A stretch of 64,000 nucleotides of DNA, from NCBI RefSeq assembly GCF_002911695.1, contig NZ_PQBS01000008.1, positions 1-64,000 on the forward strand, read 5' to 3'. The notes beneath the pieces are model-generated. The model made no database searches and was not told the DNA's origin. It saw nothing but the letters and a program-made list of their open reading frames with translations. This stretch comes from Gracilimonas amylolytica. Lineage in GTDB: Bacteria; Bacteroidota; Rhodothermia; Balneolales; Balneolaceae. Within the stretch, counting starts at the first letter, position 1. The number at the start of each line of letters is the position of its first letter. A program made the translations under genes and the position numbers. Below are positions 1-7,678 of the stretch, piece by piece.

Positions 1-18
1 GGGGCTGAAGTAGCTAAG
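1..18. repeat. IS left terminal inverted repeat
   Basis: 18 bp, identical to the reverse complement of 703-720. Confidence 0.95.
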
Positions 19-46
19 ACTTGAATAAGGTGCTAAATTAGTTACT

Positions 47-700
47 ATGTATGAACGCAAAAGTCGATTAACCCCACACCAACAAAGCCGGCTGATAGAA
101 CATTTTGTAGCAGGTACTACGGCCCGTGCAGCCTCGGAATTGATTGGTGTTCAAGCTAACACCGCTATACGGTTTTTTATGAGACTACGTCAACTCATTG
201 CAAGTAAACTACCCAGTTATGAATTATCTGGGGAAGTGGAAGCCGATGAAAGCTATTTTGGAGGCAAGCGTAAAGGTAAGCGTGGCCGTGGATCTACCGG
301 CAAAGTAGCTGTATTTGGATTACTTAAGCGTGGAGGTAAAGTGTACACGGCTATTATTCCGAATGCTAAAACAGAAACCTTGCTACCAATTATTCAACAG
401 AATGTGCAGCCGGATAGTATTGTTTATACCGATACTTTTCGCTCCTACAATGCCCTGGATATCTCTGAGTTCCACCACATGCGAATTAACCACAGTGAAC
501 TCTTTGCAGATCAACTGAATCACATAAATGGAATAGAGAATTTCTGGAATCAAGCCAAGCGTCATATGCGCAAATTTAACGGCATCAAAGCAGATAATTT
601 TTACTGGTTTTTAAAGGAATGTGAGTGGCGCTTCAACGGAGGCAATCATGCAGAGCTCTTAAAGCAATTAAAATCATGGTATAAGCAAACCAAACATTAA
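47..700 (+). CDS. IS1595-family transposase (ISXO2-like DDE domain)
   Basis: Cut-and-paste transposase for the surrounding IS. 217 residues: a short N-terminal helix-turn-helix region (about 8-55, with TARAASELIGVQANTAIRFF), then the ISXO2-like RNase H-fold catalytic domain. Acidic residues are visible in VEADESYFGG (about 65) and YTDTFRSYN (about 128), with the family's late HINGIENFWNQAKRHM block near 157-172. The zinc ribbon of longer IS1595 relatives is absent, as is usual for the IS1016 branch. The ATG at 47 follows the left inverted repeat closely. The frame is intact, so the element may be active. Confidence 0.93.
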   Translation: MYERKSRLTPHQQSRLIEHFVAGTTARAASELIGVQANTAIRFFMRLRQLIASKLPSYELSGEVEADESYFGGKRKGKRGRGSTGKVAVFGLLKRGGKVYTAIIPNAKTETLLPIIQQNVQPDSIVYTDTFRSYNALDISEFHHMRINHSELFADQLNHINGIENFWNQAKRHMRKFNGIKADNFYWFLKECEWRFNGGNHAELLKQLKSWYKQTKH

Positions 701-702
701 CC

Positions 703-720
703 CTTAGCTACTTCAGCCCC
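703..720. repeat. IS right terminal inverted repeat
   Basis: 18 bp, a perfect inverted copy of 1-18. It starts just past the transposase stop codon. Confidence 0.95.
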
Positions 721-822
721 TATGATTATTATAAGGGAACTTTAAATATTTGAATATTTATGTCCCATTTCTCCAAATGGCAAATGAAATGGTCTCAACT
801 GGGATATATACATTCTATTGTT

Positions 823-1119
823 TTACCTCTCTTTATTATTGTCCGCAACAATCTCTATATCTGATTGAACTTGTGAACTTCCAGCCAACAAAGCAATCAC
901 CCCATACACATATCCAATAGCTTCAACGATTGCCAGAATAATAAGTACCGTCTCATCCATTTCTCCAGCATTAATTCGTCCGGTTGTAATCACTCCAGAG
1001 ATACCTAAGCTGGTTAGCCCGCTTTTGGCAATGTCTTTTCCTTCCTGCGGGGTTTCTTTTCTGAAAAGCGTAATGAGTGTTGGTACGGATTTGATGACGT
1101 TTCTAAGTAGTTTTTTCAT
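823..1119 (-). CDS. Small membrane protein, holin candidate
   Basis: 98 residues. A basic amphipathic N-terminus (MKKLLRNVIKSVPTLITLF) is followed by a long hydrophobic stretch at about 57-80 (VLIILAIVEAIGYVYGVIAL) and a charged tail. It is the last gene of the leftward late operon and follows an endolysin and a spanin-like gene, so a holin role is inferred from position and size. It has no recognisable family signature. It could equally be a virion membrane protein. Confidence 0.5.
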   Translation of the reverse strand: MKKLLRNVIKSVPTLITLFRKETPQEGKDIAKSGLTSLGISGVITTGRINAGEMDETVLIILAIVEAIGYVYGVIALLAGSSQVQSDIEIVADNNKER

Positions 1120-1150
1120 GAGTAATAAGACTAAATTAGGTTAATAAGGC

Positions 1151-1438
1151 TTATTCACGCCCTCGTTCAAGGGATTGAATGCGTTGTTCGTGATTGGTTA
1201 GTTCCTGGTCGGTTTTAGTTTGAAAGACCTCGATGGACTGCTTCAATGATTCCAGGTCAACGCCCTGAATCTTCTGCTCAGCACGGATATTGATCATTAG
1301 CTCGTACCACCGTTTGATTTCAGCTGTTTGGTTGTTTATCGAGTCATAAATCCCGGTCAAAAACAGGCAAATAATGGTCGTAATGATCAGCTCTTTATAC
1401 TTGCTGAGGTAATGCTCGGGCTTTGGTGCTTTGCTCAT
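1151..1438 (-). CDS. N-terminally anchored coiled-coil protein, i-spanin-like
   Basis: 95 residues. A single transmembrane segment near 18-33 (ELIITTIICLFLTGIY) precedes a helical, charged segment to the C-terminus rich in E, Q, K and heptad-like hydrophobics, consistent with a coiled coil. This topology (inner-membrane anchor plus periplasmic coiled coil) is that of Rz-type i-spanins. The start lies 44 bp inside the upstream endolysin gene in another frame, an arrangement common in lysis cassettes. No o-spanin lipoprotein partner was recognised. The spanin call is an inference from topology and neighbours. Confidence 0.5.
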   Translation of the reverse strand: MSKAPKPEHYLSKYKELIITTIICLFLTGIYDSINNQTAEIKRWYELMINIRAEQKIQGVDLESLKQSIEVFQTKTDQELTNHEQRIQSLERGRE

Positions 1439-1970
1439 AGCTTTGCTCGTAGTCCTGAATGGCTTCTGGAAGCGTTATGGTTTGTTTGTTCTGTCGGCAG
1501 TAAAACCGTCCGGTTTTCGTCGACTGGTAGTAGTAATGACCATCAATCCGTAGCCATCGCAGTGGTCGCTCGTTGATCTGCTTGCCACTCCACCCGTCCA
1601 CATGCAAGCCAATAGCCGGGATCTTCTTTTGGCTTAGTTTATGTGTGAACTCCCAATCGAGATACAATCCCACTCCCTGAAAGGGCCACGTGGTTGCAAG
1701 CAGCCAGTGCTGAAGCGGGCTTGCCTGCTTAATAAGCCACTCGGTAAAGAGCAGGCAGTCAATGGCCAGGCCTTTTCCATGTGATTTTGGATCACCATCT
1801 CGCCAGGCGGAAGTGATCAGGGTTTTGGTTCCCGTCCAATCTCGCCAGGCTAAAAAAGACCGTAGAAAATCCACATCCATTCGGGAGATATCGCCCTGGA
1901 TTTCAAAGTCGGGCAAGGAAAAATTGCCCCCATAGCTTTCTATAAGGGCAATGTAGTCGCCTCGTTTCAT
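1395..1970 (-). CDS. Peptidase M15-type endolysin
   Basis: 191 residues, predicted to cleave peptidoglycan stem peptides at lysis. The M15/VanY-like zinc motif is visible: SAWRDGDPKSHGKGLAID (H64 and D71) and the distal GLHVDGW (H123). A C-terminal stretch after about 130 resembles a small cell-wall-binding or SH3-like addition. I chose the ATG at 1970, two bases after the stop of the upstream gene; a GTG at 1994 would overlap that gene. It overlaps the spanin-like gene by 44 bp. Part of the element's lysis group. Confidence 0.78.
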   Translation of the reverse strand: MKRGDYIALIESYGGNFSLPDFEIQGDISRMDVDFLRSFLAWRDWTGTKTLITSAWRDGDPKSHGKGLAIDCLLFTEWLIKQASPLQHWLLATTWPFQGVGLYLDWEFTHKLSQKKIPAIGLHVDGWSGKQINERPLRWLRIDGHYYYQSTKTGRFYCRQNKQTITLPEAIQDYEQSYEQSTKARALPQQV

Positions 1971-1972
1971 GG

Positions 1973-2206
1973 CTATTTCTTGAACTTTAGCCACAGAAAG
2001 CCAGCGCCAAGGGCAATGGCAGCCGCTTTGTACTTCATCGGCACGTCGCCGTTGATATACTTTTTGGCTGTATCCACCAAGTCCATTTTGGTGTTTTCGG
2101 CTTCGGTATTTTTAACGGCCACAACGGGGGAAGAACCGATTCCGGCTCCGTTGCATCCGCAGCCGCATCCAAGGCCGGTATCAGAGGTATAGCTTGATTT
2201 ACTCAT
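1973..2206 (-). CDS. Small tail-anchored virion protein, Cys/Gly-rich
   Basis: 77 residues. The N-terminus MSKSSYTSDTGLG resembles the S-G-Y start shared by other late proteins here. It is followed by a Gly/Cys run (GCGCGCNGAGIG, about 13-24), a polar middle, and a C-terminal hydrophobic anchor at about 57-75 ending in a basic KFKK tail. No family recognised. The closely spaced cysteines could form disulfides or bind metal. The topology matches the other tail-anchored proteins of this element and suggests an internal-membrane virion component. Confidence 0.6.
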   Translation of the reverse strand: MSKSSYTSDTGLGCGCGCNGAGIGSSPVVAVKNTEAENTKMDLVDTAKKYINGDVPMKYKAAAIALGAGFLWLKFKK

Positions 2207-2222
2207 TGGTTTTCAGGTTAGG

Positions 2223-2597
2223 TTAGCGTAAGATTTTAAAGAGGATTCCGGCTCCAACGATACCGGCCCCGGCCAGTGCGATCATCTTCTTACTAATCGG
2301 TTTTTTTTGTGTGGCCACCGGCTCGCTTTTGGTTGTAGAAGGCTGGGCCGTTGCCGTAGGTTTTTTGGTCAAATCACGAACAACTGGTGTCACTTTTGTT
2401 GGTTTGATCTTAGGCAACCTTGGCAGAACCGGTTTCCTGATTCTGGGAGAAATGGAAATGGTGGGTCGTATTCTGCTGATGGATGAGACCGGTTGGATTG
2501 CCGTATTTAGTTCTGTGGGTAAAGTCGGGTCAAGCATCATACGCCCCAAACCGGGAGAGCTTTCCTCGCTGTAGATGTAACCGGAAGATGATTTCAT
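2223..2597 (-). CDS. Tail-anchored virion protein with S-G-Y start and proline-rich stalk
   Basis: 124 residues. It begins MKSSSGYIYSEESS, one of the clearest examples of the shared N-terminal motif. A Pro/Arg/Lys/Thr-rich, probably extended segment follows (about 45-98), then a Gly-rich transmembrane anchor at about 104-121 with basic flanks. No enzymatic signature. The layout (recognition peptide, stalk, membrane anchor) would suit a linker between the viral membrane and the capsid; that is inference. Confidence 0.6.
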   Translation of the reverse strand: MKSSSGYIYSEESSPGLGRMMLDPTLPTELNTAIQPVSSISRIRPTISISPRIRKPVLPRLPKIKPTKVTPVVRDLTKKPTATAQPSTTKSEPVATQKKPISKKMIALAGAGIVGAGILFKILR

Positions 2598-2602
2598 AGT
2601 GG

Positions 2603-3157
2603 TTATTGAGTGTTAAAGATTTGGTAGGAAATAAATCCTGTGATGATTAGTGGCAGAATTACCATGCTGGCCGTGGACGCTTTGGAAATGCCCAGCGTGG
2701 ACTCGACGATTTCTTTTCGGCGGAGCACATCGGAGGCGTAGTTTTGCCCGGTGGTTACCAAATTGGGATCAATGCCAGCACTTATCGTATTTCGTACTTT
2801 TGAGTAGCCCGCGTTGTACGCCGCCACGGCTGGGGTAAGCTTACCTCCAAACTTTCTGATCAGGTCTGCAAGGAACTTGCTGCCATAGTGGATGTTGGCG
2901 CGATGATCATTATTGGCATGGGAGCTCGTAAAGTCCGAATGATACCGACGGTCAATTTGCATGATACCGATGCCGTTTCCGTTGTCGCCCGTCCAGTTGC
3001 TGTCCAACGTCAGTCCCATATGGCTTTCCCTGGAGGCAATAGCCAACAGCAGGGAAACCGGCACATTATTCGCCCGAGAAGCCTCATAGAAATGCCCCAT
3101 GATGCCTTTCACACGGATGTAGCTGAGCTGGGAGGATATGGACAGCGCGCTACTCAC
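2603..3157 (-). CDS. Membrane-anchored lytic transglycosylase (SLT/GH23 fold)
   Basis: 184 residues. The soluble lytic transglycosylase fold is visible: AIASRESHMG with catalytic E44, then GNGIGIMQID and AAYNAGYSKV. A transmembrane segment lies at about 163-181 at the C-terminus, as in membrane-bound virion muralytic enzymes such as PRD1 P7. The start is a GTG directly abutting the upstream stop (TAAGTG). As it is separate from the M15 endolysin, it probably acts at entry, locally opening peptidoglycan; that role is inferred from the membrane anchor and its place among structural genes. Confidence 0.8.
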   Translation of the reverse strand: MSSALSISSQLSYIRVKGIMGHFYEASRANNVPVSLLLAIASRESHMGLTLDSNWTGDNGNGIGIMQIDRRYHSDFTSSHANNDHRANIHYGSKFLADLIRKFGGKLTPAVAAYNAGYSKVRNTISAGIDPNLVTTGQNYASDVLRRKEIVESTLGISKASTASMVILPLIITGFISYQIFNTQ

Positions 3158-4561
3158 TTATACAATCGCCTTGCAGTTGAAGGTGACCTTTGCCGTTTCG
3201 CCTGCTCCGATAGTAAACTGATCGACAGGAGCCAATGCTTTACGAGCCAACAGGTGCGGGGAAATCTGGTTTGAATTATTTTTGTTTCCAAATAAACCAA
3301 TCTCGCGAACCGTAATCGGTGTTGCGCCTCGATTTTCAAAAATGCGCTCGACTGGGAAGTACACTTCATTAGCTACGTCATCAACGACAAGCTCGCCGAT
3401 ATGCGTGCCGTGATGTACCAGTTCCCCGTCTCCATAGCCATGTGGAACACCGTTCACTTCTGCATTTTCCGGAGTCAGTGATTGGTCGGTCATGGAAACA
3501 AACTTGTTGGACTCACCCACACGAACGCCAAATTTCCAGCCGTCCAGGTTACGATAATAGTCAAAATTGACACCTGTGCCCCCACCACCCAATCCAGCGG
3601 TAAAATGATACTCGTTTTCCCAATTGTGAGCTGCACTTGGGTTAGCAATACGATGCAGGATGTACATGAAATTCTCCGTCCACCCGCCATTGGTTCCATT
3701 AGCGTCCGTGTCTTGATTGAAGTTCTCAATCATGGAAATGATCTCATAATCCAGCGACAAGGTGGAAGTGTCTCCAAGACTGATGGGTGCCCCAAGTACG
3801 TCGCGAGCCATTAGCATATAGGCGCTGCGGTAATCCCCTGACATGATTCCAATTTCTTTAATATCACGAATAGCTCCAGACATGTTCGTGAACGGTCGGG
3901 AGAGCGTAAATTTGGAGCTTTCCTGATCGGTTATAAGCGAGGTTATGGATACCGCCCCTTGGGTGCACCCCCGCTTGAAATACCCCGGAAGGCATAAATC
4001 TGAGGCTTTCACGGCCTGGTCGCTCATGCCAATAATGGGATTCCAGTTAATTGGCAAGTGATAATCATTAGACGCCCACTGGATTCGGTATTTAGCCGCA
4101 ATCGAAACCCCTGAATTTCCATCCCACACCCCGGTCAGGTGAGGCACAATTCCTCGAATGAAATACTTGTACCGGCTATGGCGGTCAAGCGGAAATGGCC
4201 CCTTGGTGTTGTCGTGATAGTACACCCCGTTTAATCCCTCCAGACCAATAACTCCCTGAATGGTAATCAGGTCGTGATCCACGGTGCTGTATTCGTGGTA
4301 GTCGGAAAGCTCAATAATTAAATCATCACCGGATTCAACGATGCTAATGATGTTGGTGATGAGTTTTCGGGTATTATGGCCATCCCAGTACTCGTCCTGA
4401 TTCGTTTTACCCATTTGGATGCGCATCCATTTGAGCAGGTTTCCTACAAAGCTTTCGCATTTCATGCGGTACAGGTGCCGCTGTTCCAGGGACAGGTCGC
4501 AGTACATGTCGAGACCGCTGGCCGTTTTTCCGACGTTTAAATCCGTTCTAATGATTTTCAT
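3158..4561 (-). CDS. Large virion protein, candidate spike or receptor-binding protein
   Basis: 467 residues from the ATG at 4561; an upstream TTG is possible. No named family. It contains two copies of a beta-rich module often found in phage surface proteins: at about 224-274 (FTNMSGAIRDIKEIGI, later MLMARDVL and LGDTSTLSLDY) and at the C-terminus, about 411-467 (FENRGATPITVREIGLFG, later LLARKAL and IGAGETAKVTF). The middle is Gly, Asn and aromatic rich. The gene follows the candidate capsid genes and a fibronectin-like gene. A spike or vertex protein is the best guess; a capsid-decoration role is possible. Confidence 0.5.
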   Translation of the reverse strand: MKIIRTDLNVGKTASGLDMYCDLSLEQRHLYRMKCESFVGNLLKWMRIQMGKTNQDEYWDGHNTRKLITNIISIVESGDDLIIELSDYHEYSTVDHDLITIQGVIGLEGLNGVYYHDNTKGPFPLDRHSRYKYFIRGIVPHLTGVWDGNSGVSIAAKYRIQWASNDYHLPINWNPIIGMSDQAVKASDLCLPGYFKRGCTQGAVSITSLITDQESSKFTLSRPFTNMSGAIRDIKEIGIMSGDYRSAYMLMARDVLGAPISLGDTSTLSLDYEIISMIENFNQDTDANGTNGGWTENFMYILHRIANPSAAHNWENEYHFTAGLGGGGTGVNFDYYRNLDGWKFGVRVGESNKFVSMTDQSLTPENAEVNGVPHGYGDGELVHHGTHIGELVVDDVANEVYFPVERIFENRGATPITVREIGLFGNKNNSNQISPHLLARKALAPVDQFTIGAGETAKVTFNCKAIV

Positions 4562-4587
4562 GGGGGTTTGTTTATGCAAATATGAGG

Positions 4588-5166
4588 TTATGTAATGGTG
4601 TAGCTGATGTTGGTAGTCAGAGAACTGCTGTTGTTGGCATTAACCTCTTTCACCTGGTCCAGTGGCTCGGGTTGAGAGTACTCGTGATCAAAAGCCGCTG
4701 GTTGATCGGAGGCAATGGGTTCGGTTCGGTAACCCGACAAAGAGGTGACTGGAAAGTTCGTGCAGTCGATGCTGGTGGTTTTGACCAGCACCAATTCCAA
4801 CTCAATCTCAGTAGCCATTCGGCCCCGGTTTTTTATGTCCAGATCCGGAGGAACCACGACCATATAGATATCCGAGATCCCGATTTTCCCATGCTCGGTT
4901 CGCGAGCGCACACGGAAATAATGTCGCTGATCAACCAGCGTTTGAGGCAGGTAAAGCTGGTGATAACGCACCATTTCTTCCGGTTCGGCGTGAACTTCAG
5001 GTGTCTGGAAAGGAACCGAGTCGTCCCATCCCCAGTCAATCTGGCTTGATGCCGGTTCTCCGGTGGCCCACGAGATCAAAATGGAGCCGTCCACGAGCAT
5101 TCCGCTCACGACCCGCATTTTAAAAGCCTCGTTTAGACCAAATTCCTGTCCGCTAATCTTACTCAT
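4588..5166 (-). CDS. Virion protein with fibronectin type III-like domain
   Basis: 192 residues. The N-terminal half reads as an Ig/fibronectin-like beta sandwich: GSILISWATGEPASSQIDW (about 27-45), then RHYFRVRSRTEHGKIGISD (about 80-98). The second half is beta-rich and ends in an Asn/Ser/Thr-rich strand. It contains SLSGYRTEP, another S-G-Y occurrence. It lies between a 137-residue beta protein and the candidate spike. A surface adhesion or vertex role is inferred from fold and position. Confidence 0.5.
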   Translation of the reverse strand: MSKISGQEFGLNEAFKMRVVSGMLVDGSILISWATGEPASSQIDWGWDDSVPFQTPEVHAEPEEMVRYHQLYLPQTLVDQRHYFRVRSRTEHGKIGISDIYMVVVPPDLDIKNRGRMATEIELELVLVKTTSIDCTNFPVTSLSGYRTEPIASDQPAAFDHEYSQPEPLDQVKEVNANNSSSLTTNISYTIT

Positions 5167-5167
5167 C

Positions 5168-5581
5168 TCAGCTTGTCCAAAAGATTTCGGTTACCAGGGC
5201 TTTGGACTCCGCTCCCGGATTGGTCGCCTCATCCCACAGGCCCATAAAACCACCTTTGTAGAGTTCCCCGAACCGGCGAAGATCAAAATGCAGAGTTTCA
5301 CCCGCTCGCAGTTTGAAGGTGTAGTACTTGTCCGATATCCGCTGGCTGTCCAGGGCAATCATAAGCTCGCCTTCGCTGCTGTTTTGAATAATCACTCCAA
5401 GCCGGTATGGGTTTTCGTTGACAAGGCGAACGGGCGCTTCGCCCTGTTTCATCACCGGGGAAATGGAGGAGGCAATCCGGGCCTGACTGGGCTGAGGACC
5501 TTCAGTTTTTTGCAGGTTTTTAACCAATGCTTCTACGTTAGCAGCCAGCTCGCAGAGTACTTTAATCAAGTCGTTGAGCAT
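5168..5581 (-). CDS. Minor virion protein: N-terminal helix plus beta domain
   Basis: 137 residues. A helical N-terminus (about 1-25) and a Pro/Ser linker precede a compact beta domain beginning NPYRLGVIIQNSSEGEL (about 56-72), with LRAGETLHFDL and a final VTEIFW strand. This type of small beta module (N-P-x-R, then a G-E turn, then an E-containing last strand) occurs in phage capsid-associated proteins, but I cannot assign a family. It is two bases from the next gene, so probably co-translated with the candidate capsid gene upstream. Confidence 0.5.
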   Translation of the reverse strand: MLNDLIKVLCELAANVEALVKNLQKTEGPQPSQARIASSISPVMKQGEAPVRLVNENPYRLGVIIQNSSEGELMIALDSQRISDKYYTFKLRAGETLHFDLRRFGELYKGGFMGLWDEATNPGAESKALVTEIFWTS

Positions 5582-5583
5582 GT

Positions 5584-6360
5584 CTACTCCGCTGAATTGA
5601 ATCCAGTGTTAGCCTGCACGTAGCTCTCACAAAGAAAACTTACCTCGGCAGGCTGGGCACCGTAGTTGGAGGCGTACACGTCAAAAGGCACGTTTGATCC
5701 TACCACAAAAGGCACGTTGATATACTTGTCGTTGAACTCGTCATTCACCTGCTCCAGGAATACTTCATCCCGAACCGTGGTATTGTACACTTTCATTGAG
5801 GCGGTTATAGCTCCGGGCTGGTTACTGCTCATGGCCATGCGGCGAACCTGCACGTCCACGCTTTTGCTTTTCACGCCCAGATCAATGTTGAGCCCGCCCG
5901 CTGGAACCGTGCTATGTCCATACAGGAACCGGGGCACTGGAACCGAAGCTCCAATTTGCTGGTAGGCCGCGCTGAGCTTTGCCAGCGCAAACTGGTCGAA
6001 GCCCACAAGCTGAATGTTTACCGTTTGCTTTGCAGCACCGGTATTGGTGAGTTCAAATACAATGTGGTTATTCTTCTGAATGATGAAGGGAGCGAACAGC
6101 CCGTCAATGGATTTGAACAGGTTGTGCACTACTGAGAGCTGCACATCGCGAAACAGGTAGAGGTCTTCATTCAGGCGGGCCGAGATCAAAATGGCATTCA
6201 TGTTGGCGCTGAACGGGAGAATCTTTCGGATGCCGTAGCGCTCTCCACCCATGCCGTTCATGGTAAGGTGAGCGGTTGCACCGGGTTGCACCTCGACCGA
6301 TTTGGCCGGATTGTAGGCCGAACTTTCTTTAGGAGGTAAAAAATTAGAGATAATCTTCAT
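5584..6360 (-). CDS. Beta-rich structural protein, candidate major capsid protein (larger of a pair)
   Basis: 258 residues, almost entirely alternating hydrophobic beta-strand pattern with no signal peptide, membrane segment or enzyme motif. It starts with a short basic segment followed by a strand at VEVQPGATAHLTM. Repeated patterns such as LVGFDQFAL and VPFDVYASNYG would fit one or two jelly rolls. The size is in the range of small tailless-virus capsid proteins (PM2 P2 about 270; the larger capsid subunit of P23-77-type viruses). It follows a 203-residue beta-rich protein. The capsid role is inferred; a structure prediction would decide it. Confidence 0.5.
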   Translation of the reverse strand: MKIISNFLPPKESSAYNPAKSVEVQPGATAHLTMNGMGGERYGIRKILPFSANMNAILISARLNEDLYLFRDVQLSVVHNLFKSIDGLFAPFIIQKNNHIVFELTNTGAAKQTVNIQLVGFDQFALAKLSAAYQQIGASVPVPRFLYGHSTVPAGGLNIDLGVKSKSVDVQVRRMAMSSNQPGAITASMKVYNTTVRDEVFLEQVNDEFNDKYINVPFVVGSNVPFDVYASNYGAQPAEVSFLCESYVQANTGFNSAE

Positions 6361-6396
6361 GGCGTTGCTTTGAGGTAGTCAGGATTTATTGCAAAA

Positions 6397-6434
6397 AGAA
6401 TCCCGCCGGAACCGAAGAATCGGAACCGGCGGGA
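6397..6434 (-). terminator. GC-rich hairpin between the two candidate capsid genes
   Basis: The segment TCCCGCCGG-AACC-GAAGAATC-GGAACCGGCGGGA forms a strong stem: TCCCGCCGGaACC pairs with GGAaCCGGCGGGA. On the transcribed strand it sits after the 203-residue gene and before the 258-residue gene, with no long T-run. It may therefore attenuate transcription or protect mRNA ends to set a subunit ratio, rather than act as a full terminator. Confidence 0.5.
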
Positions 6435-6443
6435 CGGGATGGA

Positions 6444-7055
6444 TTACTCAACTTCTGCGACTACCATAGAAGCTCTGAGCCACAATTCTCCCTGACCGGA
6501 TTGGTTCCAGTTCTCGGAAGTTGGAAACACCGAGGCATCATCAAAGTGCACGGCAAGGGAAACCGTCTGGTTGATGGCCAGATCAAACGGGTCGGCCAGG
6601 CGGTACTCGCTGGCTGATTTCATGGTAACAAGCCGGCGATATTCAGCTACAGCGTCCACGGTATTATTGGTGGCCGAGGTAAACTGAATGCCTGTGCCTG
6701 CAAAGTTGGAAAACTCGCTCATGGGAGCGCGGAGAAACTCCTTGTTATCGTTGTCGGCCTGAAGCAGGATGGCGGCGTCTTTGAGCCCGTTTACAATGGC
6801 TCGAGCGTCAATGCCATTAGCCGCATCGTCTTCGATGAACTGCTTGGTGAGTTCAAAGGACAGACCCAAAATTCGACGTTTCATAGCTCCCGGAAATGGG
6901 TTACTTACGTAGTTGTCCCGCGTGAGCTTTCGATCTGCATTGGCAGGAAAAAAGTTAAGGACCGATTGGTTTTGCTGCACTTTGCGCGTGTCAAAATATG
7001 TTTTGATGCGTGCGGTTGCTGGAACAAGTGCTTTTTTGGAAATTTTGTTGCTCAT
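6444..7055 (-). CDS. Beta-rich structural protein, candidate major capsid protein (smaller of a pair)
   Basis: 203 residues. A basic N-terminal arm (MSNKISKKALVPATARIK) precedes strands around RRILGLSFEL (about 61-70), AAILLQADN and LADPFDLAINQTVSLAVHF (about 154-172), with a final LWLRASMVVAEVE. The strand-rich pattern with a flexible basic arm fits a jelly-roll capsid subunit. An 83-bp gap containing a GC-rich inverted sequence (about 6400-6432) separates it from the 258-residue partner. Paired small and large capsid proteins are typical of P23-77/SH1-type viruses, but no sequence match can be claimed from reading alone. Confidence 0.5.
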   Translation of the reverse strand: MSNKISKKALVPATARIKTYFDTRKVQQNQSVLNFFPANADRKLTRDNYVSNPFPGAMKRRILGLSFELTKQFIEDDAANGIDARAIVNGLKDAAILLQADNDNKEFLRAPMSEFSNFAGTGIQFTSATNNTVDAVAEYRRLVTMKSASEYRLADPFDLAINQTVSLAVHFDDASVFPTSENWNQSGQGELWLRASMVVAEVE

Positions 7056-7146
7056 ATTGGTGTGTTAAAAGGTTTAGAATGTGGCGGTTTGCCGTTTCGG
7101 TATTACCAGTACCCCTTTTGCAACCCAGTGCGAACAAATGGAATTT

Positions 7147-7650
7147 TTACACTTCGATGGTGTTATCAACCTCTGCCGAATGTTCCACTTCATCCACGTG
7201 ATGTGTTTTCTCCTGGATTTCAGGCAGACTGTCATATACGTACCCGGAGCCATCCATCAGGCCTTGCTGGGGCGTCCAGTCAGGGGTAATAAATTTGATA
7301 ACCTCCATTACGCCTTGCACGCCCATGCCCATGGCCAGTCCGCGAACGTGTTTGTTTTTGGAGAGGAGTGTTAGAAGTACTCCTGCGGTGAGAGGGATAC
7401 CGGCTCGTGTTGCTTGTTGAATGGTTGCTGAGGCGTTGCCTGTCAGCAGAGGGACGGCCAGGACATTCATCTGTGCGGCCACCGCTTGTCCACCAAGAAT
7501 ATATCCGGCGGTGATGGCCTGCTGCTTGAACTCAGAGACCGCCTTCTCGGTAGTGATTTTGCTTTCTTTTGTCATGTTACTGCGTCGTTTGTTTGGGTTT
7601 TCGATGATTTGTAGCTCGGAAGGGTTCTTGGCGAACACGCGCTCTTTCAT
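7147..7650 (-). CDS. Membrane protein with internal S-G-Y-V-Y motif
   Basis: 167 residues. A polar N-terminus precedes two or three hydrophobic segments (about 45-68, 78-97 and 100-120). A hydrophilic C-terminal tail contains GSGYVYDSLPEIQEK (from about 136), the same S-G-Y-x-Y sequence found at the N-terminus of other late proteins. Here the motif follows the membrane segments instead of preceding one. No family recognised. ATG starts at 7650 or 7575 are both possible; the first has a GAAGG-like ribosome site. Probable virion membrane protein. Confidence 0.55.
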   Translation of the reverse strand: MKERVFAKNPSELQIIENPNKRRSNMTKESKITTEKAVSEFKQQAITAGYILGGQAVAAQMNVLAVPLLTGNASATIQQATRAGIPLTAGVLLTLLSKNKHVRGLAMGMGVQGVMEVIKFITPDWTPQQGLMDGSGYVYDSLPEIQEKTHHVDEVEHSAEVDNTIEV

Positions 7651-7678
7651 AGGTGCCTTCGTTGTTCTGGCGGGTGGT

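Larger units (their letters stand above)
1..720 (+). mobile_element. Complete IS1595-family (IS1016-like) insertion sequence
   Basis: Perfect 18-bp terminal inverted repeats (GGGGCTGAAGTAGCTAAG at 1-18 and its reverse complement at 703-720) bracket one transposase gene. The total length of 720 bp matches the small IS1016-type branch of the IS1595 family. The element is intact at both ends. The base before position 1 is not visible, so a target duplication cannot be tested; the right flank starts TATGATTA. The window begins exactly at the outer end of the IS, which is what one sees when an assembly breaks at a multicopy IS. Confidence 0.93.

Noticed and set aside
300-310. Programmed frameshift in the transposase
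   Set aside because: The single 217-codon frame already covers the whole catalytic domain.
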